In this document: positions 39,441 through 60,480 of the stretch, in pieces
Position numbering within the stretch: position 1 is the first letter of the stretch
Layout of the letters: each line of letters opens with the position of its first letter
Source: Panulirus ornatus
Lineage: Eukaryota > Arthropoda > Malacostraca > Decapoda > Palinuridae
DNA length: 64,000 bases
Direction: 5' to 3'
Assembly (NCBI RefSeq): GCF_036320965.1
Contig: NC_092242.1
Coordinates: forward strand, 64,908,520 to 64,972,519
Position numbers and translations under genes: made by a program
Notes under the pieces: model-generated
Told to the model about the DNA's origin: nothing
The model's input: the letters and a program-made list of their open reading frames with translations, nothing else
Database searches by the model: none

Positions 39441-40205
39441 TGTAACACATTCCCGCGAGTGTAGGACTAAGGCAACGTTAGGTTAAGGAAGTTTATTTTC
39501 ACAACACGAGTACCTTTAATTTTTTTTCTGACTGAAAAGTTGTGCACAGACTCAGTTGTGTGTGCCAGTGATTTTAAGTAGAATTTTGTATGAGTCTCCT
39601 ACAGTGTATGTAACTTGCAGTTTGTAGTATTGGAGTGACGTATAAATTGGAAAACTTGGAAAAGATTCCCTTGATTGTGATACTCTCGGAGTGGATGGTA
39701 CGAGTGTATTGGTACTTCCTTGAATGGATGATACCTGTATACTTTAGAGCTGTATGTATTCTACTGGTATTAAATGTTAAATGACAAGAGTTATTGGGTT
39801 GTAAAATCTTGTCAGAAATTGGTGCATTTTTTTTTCTTTTCGAAGTTCATGCTTTGGATGTTATCTTGTTTGTAGCATATTTGAAACTATACATCAGTAA
39901 TGGGCCATCTGTAGCCCAAAGCAGATTTTATCAGTTGAAATTAATAGTACTTCAGGGGAGAGCTTCTTGAACTTCCCACAGTTGATAATTTACAACTGGA
40001 TATCATGTCATGTGTATGGATATGTGTATTAGATGCAGCTGGACATCTTCACTGCTGTGAAAGGAAATAGACTCTATGAGTTTTATGTGTAATTCTTATT
40101 CAAATACATTCTGAAATTGCCCCATGTACAAGTTTGTATCTTTGTCATTTCTAAATATTTTCATGGTTGCAATAGTGAGAATAAAGTGAAGGAATGTTTA
40201 CAAAA
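39441..40205 (+). other. SUMO 3' UTR (inferred extent)
   Basis: AT-rich untranslated sequence after the SUMO stop. The clearest polyadenylation hexamer is AATAAA at 40180-40185, which would give a ~750-nt 3' UTR; less perfect A-rich hexamers occur earlier (around 39770). Confidence 0.5.
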
Positions 40206-43200
40206 TATTCAAGTGATACTAGTATGACTAATGAGATATTTTAAGCACAAATTTTTTTCTGTCAGGGGTAAAGCAAGGGATTAGTATTTTTGATTGATAA
40301 TATGGTTTAGGTTGAATGTTGAAAACAGAAAAAAGATATGTATTGCTGTGTGCAGTGGAATGAAAATCAATAGATTTCAGAGAGCAGCAGCAAAGGAAGA
40401 CTTTAAGTAAGTTTACCTGATATTAGTTAGTAAGAAAGAATAGGAAGCTAGTTCAGAATTTGAATTGCTAAGTGGTTGATCAATGGAGGTTTATGCATTA
40501 AAAGCAAAATGATTGGAACGATGGGAATATTAAGACCTTTTTTTTATCTGTTACTGTGTATATCCATCTTGAAAATAGTACTTTGCTTATTAATACTTAT
40601 ATGTTGAGAATGTTGATAACTAGTTGTCATAAAAGCTGTCCTCTGCACCAGAATTAGAATTTGTTGGATGGTGAGGTTGCATTTTTTTTTTTTTTCTTAA
40701 AAAAAAAACATTAGAGTTAGGTTGTGCAAGTACTTTTTCAAATGGAGGTAGCATAGGTATAGTAAATGTTTTTTGGAAAAGGTGTGGTGGATCAGTGATG
40801 TTAATAAGTAAAGCATCATTCACATCATGTTAAATAGAAATCGGAAGTAAATAGGCAAAACTGATAACCAAAATGATTGTAAGGAATAACAAAAATTTAT
40901 GAAGTGGCAAATGGGTTTGTTCAGAATTCAATGAAGTGAAAAGTTGTTGCCTCAGAATGATACTTAACTGGTCAGAAAAGAGAACTGGTAATGGTTTCAA
41001 TCCAGATGTCATACAGCAAGTGCACAAGGTGATATGGGAATGGAATTGCCTGAATCTGAAAGGTAGATACATCATGCTTTCATAAAATTTGCAGTTGCTT
41101 AGCTGACAGGGTAGTAAGTGTATGAGGATGGTAAAACTGTGGGATTTGTGACCAGCCGTGGTAGTGCTTTGAAATTGGAAGAACATATCATTTGGGAGTT
41201 AATATTTCTGTTCTGCAACATGTGCATGAGAGCTCATTGTAAGATCTGAGTCATGGAGGATATTGGAATGTTGTTCCTCAAAGGAAAGTATAAAGTTATT
41301 GGAACAATTGTACATTTATTACTTTAGCTGTTTTAGTGACTGAGAAGATCAAGGAAGTCAAATGAAATAGTATATTAGGAAAATAGTGACTAAGATCAAG
41401 TAAGTCAAATAGGTTAGTATATTAGGAAAGTAAATGGTTTGATAGTCATTAAGGAGATAGTGACATAAAGAATTGAATTCAAGAAGTACACATTCTCTGA
41501 GTATCCATACATAACTAACAAGGACAGAATTACCTGAGTATTGAAACACTGATGGGATGGGAACATTTTAATTTTGGACAAGTTTTGGTACCTTATTGAA
41601 AATTACAAATTCATAGCAGTTAAGAGATCAGCAAACATCAGTTCTCTAGGCTAAAAAGACCCAGGGCTATGGTTTGTTGCACCCTGGCATGATTATTTTT
41701 CCCAGATCTTGTTCCCATCCACAGAGGTTCATTAGGTGCATAAAGCCTCATAAAAAGAATAATAAACAGTTTTGAAACATAATCAGTTGCCCAAAACATA
41801 TGGAATAATTAAACCATGCTAATGGGTACATATCTGTATTAACCATTACATGAAGTGGGTTAGGTGCATATTTGTTTATTATGGGGCAATTAATTTTGTA
41901 GAACTAGAAATCAAAAACTAACTTAGTGTTACAACTGTAGTGCCAAGCATAGTTAAGTAAACCATCCCAAATAGAAATACAGACTCGGGTGCTTAACTAT
42001 AGGTTGGGAGATTTGCATAGTTGCTACATGGAGGATGGAATGGAAACTGGTGGTGTTTTGTCTTGTGTGCTTGTTCTGACAAATATGTGGATATGAGATC
42101 TAAGTTTTCCTAGGACAATAGGTAAGGAGTGAGAACAGCTGAGATAGGTAGAGTTGGAATTCTGAAGTGATACAAATAAGTGAATGTTCAAGAATGTTGT
42201 GTGTGGTTTGAAGAAATTTTTTGACAGTTGGATCTTGTAGGACGCTTTATGGATGGCAGGTTGTTATGGAATATATAAGAGAACATGGCAGAACACGAGA
42301 TTGGCAGATACTACAAATGAATTGTTCAGTATTACAGCAGATTTGGATAATGATGACAAGAGAACTATTTGTAATTGTAAACTTGAGCTATCTGGATGTG
42401 TAAATGGAGTTGTTAGTGTCTTTTGAATCTGCTTTTTTTTTCTTGTGCTTGGAGAAACATTAACAAAATATTTGGTTGAACACACTTGTTTGCCCAACAC
42501 AACACAAATTAACAATGATAAGTCAATTGAGAATCCCTATTTAATCCACTTCATGTAAATGGGAACAGAATATAAAGTCTTATGTATGAGATGTATAAAA
42601 GTATGGTTACATCCTGTCCAAAGTATGCTTAGAACTGAGAGTTTAGTATTGGTCATTCATCATTTAGAAATAAATCATGCCATGTGGTTTTGAAAAGTGA
42701 TTTATCATTGTGCTGTTAGACAAAGAGACGGAGAATTACTTTGGGAATGTGTATCTAAAACCATGTGCATAGATGATAGATGATTTGTAATTTTACGTTA
42801 AAAGGGGACAAGAGAAATCAAAAGAGATACAGACAATAAGAGTTGGAAACAGAGAAGGTTTGCACAGGGACACAAATCTTTTGAAATATTATAGAGATGC
42901 CGAATTAAATGTTTCAAGACTGAATGTCAGCCTAGCTCTTTGATGCAAAATGGCACATGGATTATAGCGTTGTAGCATGGGCAAAGTAGAGAATATTTAT
43001 TTATCACTTCTAGATTTGATTAACTTTCCCGAGAAACCACTGGGATCCAAATTTAGCTCGCATGGAGACATCTTTGCAGACACTGTTTGCACATCAGTCA
43101 AGGACTTGTATTGGAGGTTTTCATGTGCTTGTATGGGACAGTGATACTTTAATGGAAAAGATGAATATTCTTTGATTGCAAAATCAGTTGGTAGTCCAAA

Positions 43201-45482
43201 TTTCTTGTGCAGAGCTGTATAGCAAAAACTGGTATGTAGAATTTATGTATTACAATGACATGGGAAGCAGCGATTAAGTATGATAATAATAATGATAATA
43301 TAATGTTTTTACAACAATATGCATGGAATGGAAGAAGGTATTAGAAAAATTTCTACAAAGAGCAGAACAAAGAAGTAAATAGTTTACTGTTACAAAACTG
43401 CATTTCAGAGTTATGATGTGGAATGTTTTCATAAGATTGAAATAAAAGGCCACTCATTTAGTTCAAATGCCATTTCTGATGTATATTAAAAGTAATGGAG
43501 AAAATTTTTTTCAAATAATGTCTTGATTGCTGATGTGGTCAGTTCATGATTCAGTTTATGATTTAAGATGATCAAGAAGGGGTTGAAGGAAGGTAGCTAT
43601 TAAGACGACTCTTGGTTTTGAGTCTCGGTAACTCCATCAGTAGGAAAGAGCACTAATTATAATGATAGAGAGCTAGACATTAAATTAGAATGTCGTTTGT
43701 TTCAGCAAGGTTTTATGTTTTGTACAGGTGTGTAGTTTGAAATAGAGGGAAGCATGGAAGTAGGAAGATTTTACAGCTTAAATTTATAGGATCACCTTAG
43801 GTTTTGACAACCTTATTTAGAAATTAGATTATACTGTACTAGTCAATATCCTACATGGATTTTTGTTGTCATTACCCACTGCTAATGACCATAACTGTGG
43901 ACACAGCAGATGATTTTAAATATTCAGTCAATCAAAGTCATACTCCTATTACTTGCCACATATCTACTAATGTACACAATTACAGTGTAGAATCTTTTAC
44001 CTCTACATCTTTAGGCCATACCAGTGTAAGTTGTTTTCAGATTTCCATTAAGTAAATATACTGAAAACATATCTGTATTCCCTTATATAAACCCATAAAT
44101 ACATCAACATATTTCATCTATATATTGTTTACATTTTCCAGAATAAAAACTTATTTTTGTTCCACTAGAGCATATATATGTGTCATGCTGTTTTTTTTTT
44201 TTTTTTTTTTTGACTAGTCTGTAATGCTTTGATGGAGGCTAAGAGATTGACTACTGAGTAAGCATTTCTCATGTTCTCTTGAATTCTGGAAATTTCAAAC
44301 TATATTTAGTTGCTTTCATGTTTCAGGCTTTAATGTACAATATTGTAGATTGCACCATCAAATTTTATCTTGATGTTTTATCTGTTGAACATGGATTTTT
44401 TTTCATGTTAGATTGGGTTTCATGAGTATCTTCATTTTCCAAAATATTTTCCTTCATAGTGAGCTTACTGTTGTACTTCTATTTATTATAAGTAACTATT
44501 TAAATTCTTCCCTTGACAAAATTGATCATCAGTTGATCAGTTTACATCTTTGTATTTTTTACTTTTTCCTGCTTGCATTTTGTGTTACTGTTGTTTTGTC
44601 AAGTACTCTATATCCAGTTCTTTCAGATTACGAAGGAGTAATAAGTTCCATTTCTTCCCATTTTTCCTACACCTCTCGAAAGTTTTTGATAGGCATCTTG
44701 AACTAGAACTCATTCACCAAATCTTATTACATTTTTTTATCAGATGTAATTACGTCAAAATCAGCATATGCTCTTCATTTTAGTGTTTTCATTAAGACAT
44801 CAGCATCTGTTTTATGATTTTCTTCTGTTTATGTATCTCATCATTAATGATTTTGTTAAAATGGCACTTCTGGATTTTCTCTTGCATGTTGTCAGTTTTT
44901 GTATGCATGATTCATTAGAGATACAAAAGCATGTTTGTGTATCTGCATTTATGAATTTGTCAGTCTTGTCACTGTTATCTCATTAAGTTCTTGTATATTT
45001 CTTTTATATATATCTTATATTGATTACTCTCTCTTACCAGAAATTTTCACTTTTTTTTTTTGTACTTTATGATTTTTTCTGGAAATGCAGTTTGTTTTTC
45101 GTCAACAGGAGATTGTAAACGGGAAGTTTTATCATGCAGTTTGTTTGTTTTCAGTTACCTGGAATTGTAATTGGGAAGTTTTATTATTGAATAAGCCATT
45201 TTTAATAGTTATTTGAATGAAGTGATTGTGTCATGAATATTAGAAATCCGAGGATAACCAAAAGTGGTGAAAATTTTGGCAGTGTAGTTGCTTTCCACAA
45301 AACAGCTTATGGAGCCCAAATGTGGAAAGGAGAATCTAATCTTAGACTGAATAGATCTGGAAACTGGACATAATTTGTACTATGATACTTCGAAAGCTAT
45401 AGGAAAAACATTTAGCAATTAATTTTATTGATAAACGTTGGTCAGTGTTTTGTGTACTTGGATATGCCTTTTTAGTCTTTTT
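40206..45482. other. Intergenic, AT-rich
   Basis: No exon, RNA gene or clear repeat recognised. Contains a ~22-base poly-T at 44191-44212. Confidence 0.55.
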
Positions 45483-45545
45483 TGCTGACATGGGGCGCGA
45501 TGCTGTTTCCCTTGGGGCTGGGTGGCGCATAAATGAAAAGGCCAT
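45483..45545 (+). mobile_element. Short RTE LINE 3'-UTR fragment
   Basis: gatgctgtttcccttggggctgggtggcgcataaatgaa resembles the long-form RTE 3' UTR at 35420-35470 and 37680-37710. It sits inside an otherwise unremarkable open frame. Confidence 0.4.
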
Positions 45546-45819
45546 ATATCATTCAGTTGTCCATACCGTCTTAGCTGACATGGGAAAGAATGGATTTACG
45601 ACAGGAAAACCACTTAAATTCAGTTTCAAGAACAATGCTGTGATGCATGAAATTTTAATGCAAGAAGGAGAATAGGCAAATTTTCTGAATTTTTAAAGCA
45701 TTTTTTTTTATGGAGAATTGTGCTAGAAAAAGTAACAAAGATAAAATAGGAAGATGATTGATGAGATACCAACCGTCTAAGTTCATGGATTGTAGTAGCA
45801 ATAGAACCAGGTTTGATTA

Positions 45820-46510
45820 GGGAGATATTCTGTCAGATGTGTAATATGGAGTGGTATTTGCTTAGGAATATTTATGGTGATAGATGTAGGGAAGTAAAAA
45901 ATTAACAGTAATATTTTTGCAGATGGCTTCAAACTTTGTCAAATGATTAACTAGAAGACAGAGAACATGCTAAAGGACATGATATAATTTATAAATGGAC
46001 AGAAGAGGACTTTATGGAATGAAGAAAAGTTTAAACAAAATGTTATAGGATGACTTGTAGCGGCACATATTCGACTTTGCACAAGGGCTTGACGGAAAGA
46101 TTGAAGGAAGTAAGCGTCAAAGATTTAGGAATCGTCATCAACAAGGTTAGAATTCAAAGACCATATTGAAGAGATTTTAATGTCATCCAAGGCAATACTC
46201 TGTATAACAAGAACATTCAGTATGAGATTTATGAAATATATGATCCATATTTAAGATGTAATGTTGAATACCATATTGAATGGTCACCACAAATTATGAG
46301 ACAAATACAAATTATAAATTTATTCATGGTAACATGAAAAGTATTAAAGAACAGTGAAATGAAATGCCTCATTATTGGAAGGCATTAAATATTCTAATTT
46401 TCCTGGGCATATTGCATGTCAAAGTAGCAACATTTGGAAATTTATGAGAATGGCAAGTAAAATTAAGAGCAGTGGTTTACCAGGAATAAGTGCAAATGAA
46501 GTTTTATATT
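45820..46510 (+). pseudogene. CR1/Jockey-like LINE RT, heavily decayed
   Basis: Scattered frames show FADGFKLCQMIN (from FADDTKL, about 45917-45955), then EVSVKDLGIVIN (about 46109-46144, matching VKDLGVxxS), then IYDPYLRCNVEYHIEWSPQI (about 46237-46300, matching YKxLVRPHLEYxVQxWSP). The order and spacing fit the second half of a CR1-type RT. Many stops and frameshifts. Confidence 0.65.
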
Positions 46511-49500
46511 GGGAGTTTGAGGACGAGAAAGGTGACAGATGAGAACCCACCAATGATTATACTGTATGTGAGAGAGTGATTAAACAAATTAGTAATACTG
46601 GGAAGCATGTATGCATTAAGATCTGTATTATTGCTACATGAGTGAAATTTTGTAGAAGGTAGGTTCTCTGTCTCTTAATGTAACAAAATGACACCAAATG
46701 TATTTGGGAGCCAAACATGAAAGGTAGATATATTTATTTAGCTAATGAAATGTGAAATTGCCATGAGGGAGTACTGTAACCTTTTAAAGTAGACATACTT
46801 TTAAAGTGGTGTATGAGCCTAACGTTGATGTAATTAATGAAAGATACGGCAGAGAACAATGAAATCACTGAGCAAGTTGTATATGCAATGTATGTCCAGC
46901 CTTGAGGCAAATTACCTTGTGCGTTCACATTGGTAGGTACTTTCTGAGGTTCTCATGCCAATGAAAAGGTTAGGAAGTTTATGGGAGAGTGTGGCAACTC
47001 CCTTGGGGCAAGTGGAATAATGTTAGTGATAATGTTAGATTTATAATTTTAAAGCACTTGGATTTTTTAGATTAAGTGAAATAGTTATTTTAAAGAAACT
47101 ACTTTCCAAGTTTGTTATTGTTATATAGGAATAAGAAAAATTAAACCCTGTTGAGAGTATAGCCAGATGAAAGACTGACAGCAGCTAAGTTGTACTGATT
47201 ACGCTGACCAGCTTATGAAATTGCAGGTAATAGAATTAGTGATAAAGAAAGGTTCCCTGAATGTGAAAGATTAACAAGCACTTTCTTAAAGATCTTAGAG
47301 AAAAAATTGATGAAGCTGATGTTACAGATTTTGATGAAGTGCTGACACTGCTCTTTCACCAAATTATGAAAATTAAATGCCATCGGACCTAAATACAGGA
47401 ACAAAAATAGGCCAACAGGAGAAATCCCACACACTATCCTTGGGAACCAGATTACCATCTTTCTTCCTTGGTCTTCCGATATGTCCAGCAATCCACAAAA
47501 ACTTCTGACTCATGCCATGGTGAGGTTCACCCAAATGACCAGTGTATTCACATTCACCCTGCAACAAATCGTTGTAGAAATTTAATTGCAGCAAGCACTA
47601 CATCCACCCAGAAGCAAGAAACATCCTAGGGTTATACTTTAATGAAATATTTACCAATCGGTGTATGAGTAACCAGACAGAGGTTACATAATACTCTAGA
47701 TTCATCTGAACATACTGATTATCCAAAATCGACTACAAATCTACTATCCACTCGTCAAGGTTTAGCCACAAGCAACATCCCCAAACTAAGAGTACCTGCT
47801 TAAGCGGTCATCCCACTGATGACAAAAGGTAATCCTTGACTACTCTCCAATAGAATTTTTTTTTAAGATCTTTATGATCATAATGGGGTCCCGGCCAACT
47901 GAGGAATTGCTAGATAAAAAATGAAGAGGCCAAAGGATTGTATTGGGAACATTTTATAAGCTGGACAGCAAAGCTTGCACACAGTCTGTCCATTACTCTC
48001 CTGCACCTTCCAGTTCTATAAATACAAATAATGGACTTGTTTGATAGTGATGTATTAAACAAGATTCAATTTTTATGCTCTCGCCCCCACCCCTCTCCCA
48101 TTCATTTGACATTCTTGTACAGCTATTAAAAGTTGATTTAGTCTGCAAACTGAAATCCTTTTCAGAGCTGAAAGTTAAAGGTGATATATGTTTCCTATAA
48201 AGTATAAAATCTGTATTCTTAACAGGGTGAAAAAAATGTTCATTATATCTATTATCAGCCATTATTATCTAATGATCCTTGTTGAATAGTTCGCAGCCAC
48301 CAGGGTGGAAGTGAATTGCTGACAGTTGAAGAGCAATTGAGTCCAATGAAGATGTCAAATTATATAATACTTTTTTCGATTGACCTTAGAAGAGACAGAA
48401 GTATTATTGGCGATTTGTAGAACTTGCTAGAGTATACAGAGTATTGATAGTTAAATCAACAATTATTGCGCGAATGTTCTTTGGCATTAGGCTGGGGAGA
48501 TGAATAGCCCCTTGGACCGTGTGATGTAGTCTAGGCCGCGGTGGCCACCAACTCACCCAAAAATACTCTCCTGTATACTTGACATTCCTGTCGCTTGCTA
48601 CACGTTCCTATGAGTTACCAAACGTTTCACTAAGTTTCCACGAACTATAACTAGGGGTGAGGGTTCAGTTGTTAAGTTGCTGAACGTTCTGTACATGTTC
48701 AGAACATCGTCAAACTCACTACAACACTGTTCTTACATCATTGCAGGCCTAATTCAAGTACACAAGGGGGTTGTAGTGACTTCCCACCTTTGTTAATGAA
48801 ACCTCTAATGCTTTGAAGTTTCCGGGTGTGTTAGAAAAAGTGTGATACTCGCTCGACGGTTCCTGGTTAATGTTTTTTTAATCATTTGACGAGTCGCTTG
48901 TTAGTAATGCTATTCATCATGCGATGTTCCTGCTTCCCTTAATGTGATATTAAATCACATGACACTTCTTGCTTCAGTTCGTAAATCTTTGTCATTATAG
49001 TTATAGATCGCGAAACTAAGGAAATGCAAGAAAGATGTGTAATAATAAACTTCCTTGCAGAATATTTTTCATCGTTTTTTTTCAAACATGGCCAAAGTTT
49101 TATAGTGTTTTCAGTTTGAACAGCAAAATTATTCCACTCAAGTCTAGAGCTAAATATATATCTTGTGAAAGAGCAAAACCCACATGCCCTCATCAAATAT
49201 TGCAACGAAAGAAATGAATAATCGTTTTTTTTTATCGCTAACACTCGCAAGAACCTTATTCATGTTATACCTAGTTGAAAAGTATTAAGAAAAAGCACGT
49301 GTTGTTGCCTTGTCATTACACAAAACACAGACTATTCATTATTTTCAGTAATCTGAAACGTCTTGAGAAAAGTCCTAGATTATTCAAGCTAGCCTGATAA
49401 TGGTTTTCAAACTTCTAGCGTCAAAAAGTCTTTTATCTTGACTTATAAAGTCAATAAGGATACGCATAAGTTTAGGTTACACATGTGCGAAGATTCTTAA

Positions 49501-49864
49501 CAATTCCAAGATGATATATTCTAGTTAAGGAGGAACTATTACAGATAAGAAGGGCCATGGCAGTCTTCGCACGCAGACCTGGGTACGGGCGAGGCTATGA
49601 AGCCGACCTTGCTGGAAGTAATTGTTATAGGCTTATGTAAGACCACTATCTAAGAGGTGATTAGTCTCTGTCTCTACGTCCGTACCCGGATGAGGAGATA
49701 GGAACTAGAGAGAGAGAGAGAGACAGAGCAGAGCATTGCCTTCAAGGATTCGAGAATTATGTCTAAAGATGACGTTATTTGAAGGAGTTACGTCGATTCA
49801 GTAAGGGTAAAAAAAATCAAGGTTTTTGCCTTGCATCCACGAAAATGGGGATCGAGGAAATAAC

Positions 49865-49912
<48 letters not shown>

Positions 49913-51029
49913 AAATATGCTGAAAATCGGATATGGTCTAAGTGCAGACAACTAAAATCTACACAGAAGACTGAATATCTTTGATAACATTTGAAGCCAC
50001 GCGGTTGCTTCCACAGGACATACTTCCATATTACTAATAAAAACACTTTATGATTACGAGCAAATGGTCGATCTGAAGGTGAACAATTTTTTGAATCTTG
50101 GAGGCTCGACCTTGACCAAATCATTCTTGGCTGGGTAACTGCGACGACCTCGAGTTGGACTCGTTCCTTTTCGTGAAGAGAATTCTGCTGTTACCAAGCA
50201 ACCGTCGTTCAATTTTACTAATGATTTTCCAACATGTTAGGTGGCAAAAATAGTATTTGTAGTGTTTAGTTTAAAGCCTTCGTGAGTAGACCACGGGTAT
50301 AAGGAAAATGTGGTGGATAAGAAGCTTGAAATTGCGCCTTTTTTGAAATTGTAAATTCTCCTTTTTTCAGTGAAGAAAGAAAACGCTAAACTGTCAAATA
50401 TCCACTCAATACACATACCCTGAAATTAACTTTTCCCCTGCTTAAAGTACGTCCGTAGTCACAAATTACTGTGAATAATGCTCAGAAGACACTACAAATG
50501 CCAAGTGGTATCTTAGACGCATCGACGCCATTATATCACGTGACATTTACTGCTATTAACATAATGGAGTCCGGCACACTGAACCGATAGCGAGATAAAC
50601 TATAGTACACGCGTTTAGAATATGATTGTCAAATAATCGCTGTACGTCACTTTCCATTTATGTAAAGTTACTCTATATTATGAAGGACAAGCAGACCATA
50701 TGACCTTTTAGAGTTCAGGCGAGGATACACATAACTCCGAGCATTAATTGATTGAATTTATGAGAAAAAGAAAAACGTTTCGTCTTTAGAACATGCGACA
50801 AAGAATCTGTTTAAAGATATCTTAGAGTTTGTTGCGGGAAAAATGAATTCCAAGTTCTCTATAGGAAATTCCCCCCCCCCAAAAAAAAAAAAAAATTAAA
50901 TTTAACTCTGGTATTAGTTCTGTTTGATGACACTGCAGACTCGATTCCCACCAGATAATTTCTCTCAGCCGCATAAATTCTGCAAAAAAGAACCATTAGC
51001 ACTACCCGTCACATTACTGGTCATAACAT
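46511..51029. other. Intergenic
   Basis: Nothing recognised. 47370-47830 is less AT-rich than its neighbours and could be an old repeat. Confidence 0.5.
49867..49908. repeat. (TA)n microsatellite
   Basis: Short TA repeat in intergenic DNA. Confidence 0.95.
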
Positions 51030-51245
51030 TCAACAAGATGATTTCCTAGAATGCTCCTCCAAGGAGGCAAAGAAAGGCGGAATTTTGTCTCGAAATTCCA
51101 GCAAGTCGACGTAGCCTTGTTTGTGCCACTCCGAGGCGGCGGCATGGTCCCAGTTGCCATGGTGACGGCGGCGTACCTCCATGAAACAAAAGGAGGGTGA
51201 AGGCGGGAAGATGGAGGAGGGAGGAGGAGGGGTGGCTATCACTGG
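51030..51245. promoter_or_regulatory. GC-rich patch with X-box-like motif
   Basis: GTTGCCATGGTGAC at 51153-51166 is near the RFX X-box consensus (GTNNCCATRGNAAC). It sits in a GC- and CpG-richer block unlike the AT-rich surroundings. On the minus strand a frame from 51182 encodes MEVRRRHHGNWDHAAASEWH and continues to a stop at 51030; I do not recognise it. It could be a promoter and first exon of a divergent gene, an enhancer, or chance. Confidence 0.3.
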
Positions 51246-51269
51246 GTTAGGGACGGGAAGACTATCAAG

Positions 51270-51270
<1 letters not shown>

Positions 51271-51320
<50 letters not shown>
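51271..51320. repeat. (GA)n microsatellite
   Basis: About 25 GA units next to a GC-rich patch. Confidence 0.95.
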
Positions 51321-51324
<4 letters not shown>

Positions 51325-52540
51325 GGGGTGGATGTAGATGATGAAAACTATCGAAAATGGTTGAAATTTTACATAGAGAAGTTATGATTATATGAGTGTA
51401 TGTGCAATCTAAACCCCACCCACTTCAAGACACTCCCTTCCCTCTCCCCCTTCTTATATTCCCCCCTAGCTGACAGGGCGGGAATATTAGGTACCGTCCA
51501 CGTGGTACTTGTATCATCACTCGTACCATCTGTACCACGTTCTTTCTTTGTTGTTCTCTAACAAAACATGCGTTGAAGTTATTGATCTCTAGAATTAACA
51601 CTTACTTCCATTTCTTGAGGAGTAGGTCATGAAAACTGTATCTAATTTCTAAAGAATATAAGCTATCTATTGGAAATTTGGAATGTCAAATGCACAGTCA
51701 CTGTTACAAACAAAATTGGACTTTCAACACTCTCGTTAAATCGTTAATTATGGACACAAGTTTTTAGGCCTACCACGTGCGCTTGATGTGCTTCTGAAAT
51801 CAATTCATATTGATCATGTGTGTTTATAGTACACTTTCATGTTTGCACGTTCTACAGAACACTTTTCGAAGTCCAGACTTATGATATCATCTTCATAACA
51901 TATTAAGGCTATTAATTATATTCCGAATTAAATCGCAATAAATAAATTATATGTGTGAATTATTTAATTATAAAGTTCATGGAATAACAAGTGTCACAAA
52001 CTGATTAAATTTTTGCATTGTAATTCCGTCCGTCAAAAAAGAATTTCCACAATCAGAAAGATATTTTTACTCCAATACATTTATCGATGGTTTTGAAAAA
52101 AAAATGGATGAATTGTTGAATTTCAAAATGTAACGTTCTTATGCTCTGGACGATTCCAACACTATACCTTTACAATCGATCTGAAAAAAACAACATGTTA
52201 ATAAAGCACTTTTGATCCTGTCTATCCTACTTGTCATGAGACTCAGTGAACCAACTTCGAAAGAGATAGATATTCTGAAAATGTCTATCGATTCTGATGA
52301 TATTGTGGCTGAATATTCTGGAAGCTTCCTAGAGTCGTGCCAGCAACACTTCGTCCGATTCCCTGTAAGACTCTGCCTTCGAATACGCTTATCATGCCAC
52401 GAGTAATCGCAGATTCTAACGTAATAATCCTCTCTATTCCTATCTTTTCCTCTAGAGCATGAGAGAGATTAAGTACCTCATATCAATAGGGGTTCATGAG
52501 GGAAATATGGGTTTGATGCGCGTTAAGTGAAAGGAGGACA
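51321..52540. other. Upstream flank of p23
   Basis: AT-rich until about 52440, then the promoter-proximal region. No other feature. Confidence 0.55.
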
Positions 52541-52731
52541 TATAAATATAGAGGAGGTCTGGTGGGTCGGGTCTTTCAGGGTGGGAGGGAGGACGGCAGA
52601 CGAGGCGAGCATCGCGAGGTTGAGTGTCGTGCGTTAGGCTCAAGGGATACGAACCTCCTCAGCCCATGGTGGCCGATCCTCTAACCTCCCGGAGTACCAA
52701 TATACCTCTCCCACACCGAACGCCAAACACC
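52541..52731 (+). promoter_or_regulatory. p23 promoter and 5' UTR
   Basis: TATAAATA at 52541-52548 is followed by a purine- and GC-rich stretch. A possible initiator, TTTCAGG, lies at 52574-52580 with its A 37 bp from the first T of the TATA box, slightly farther than usual. The leader contains an in-frame upstream ATG at 52666. Confidence 0.55.
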
Positions 52732-60151
<7,420 letters not shown>

Positions 60152-60480
60152 TGTCATCTCCAGCCTGCAGGTCTGAAGAAGAGCACTTGTATTTGGATTT
60201 TTATTTGTTTCAATGATTTTGTTGGATTATTGCAGATTTTTTTTCTTTCAGTGTGGAACTGATGTAGAATTAATGTTTTATCTGTAGGGATTATTATCGG
60301 TTTATGTTTATTATGTAAAAGAAAGGAATGTAATAGTACCAGTAAGAAGCACAGAAATCAGATGAAGCGAGAAGTGAATGGGTATAGGAAGTTAGCTTGA
60401 AAAAGTGTGTTCGTGTAACAGATGACCAAACTGGGAGTGTTATTCCACCAAAATTGAAAGAAATAAAACTGTTTACCAGA
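60152..60480 (+). other. p23 3' UTR (inferred extent)
   Basis: The first clear polyadenylation hexamer after the stop is AATAAA at 60462-60467, giving a ~330-nt UTR. Longer or spliced 3' ends are possible. Confidence 0.5.

Noticed and set aside
44413..44986. Overlapping hydrophobic open frames
   Set aside because: Phe/Leu/Ile-rich translation is expected from T-rich intergenic DNA; no start context or similarity.
45445..45675. 76-codon open frame with a protein-like look (FFADMGRDAVSLGAGWRI...)
   Set aside because: Its middle is a fragment of the RTE LINE 3' UTR, it starts at a non-ATG codon, and the rest matches nothing known.
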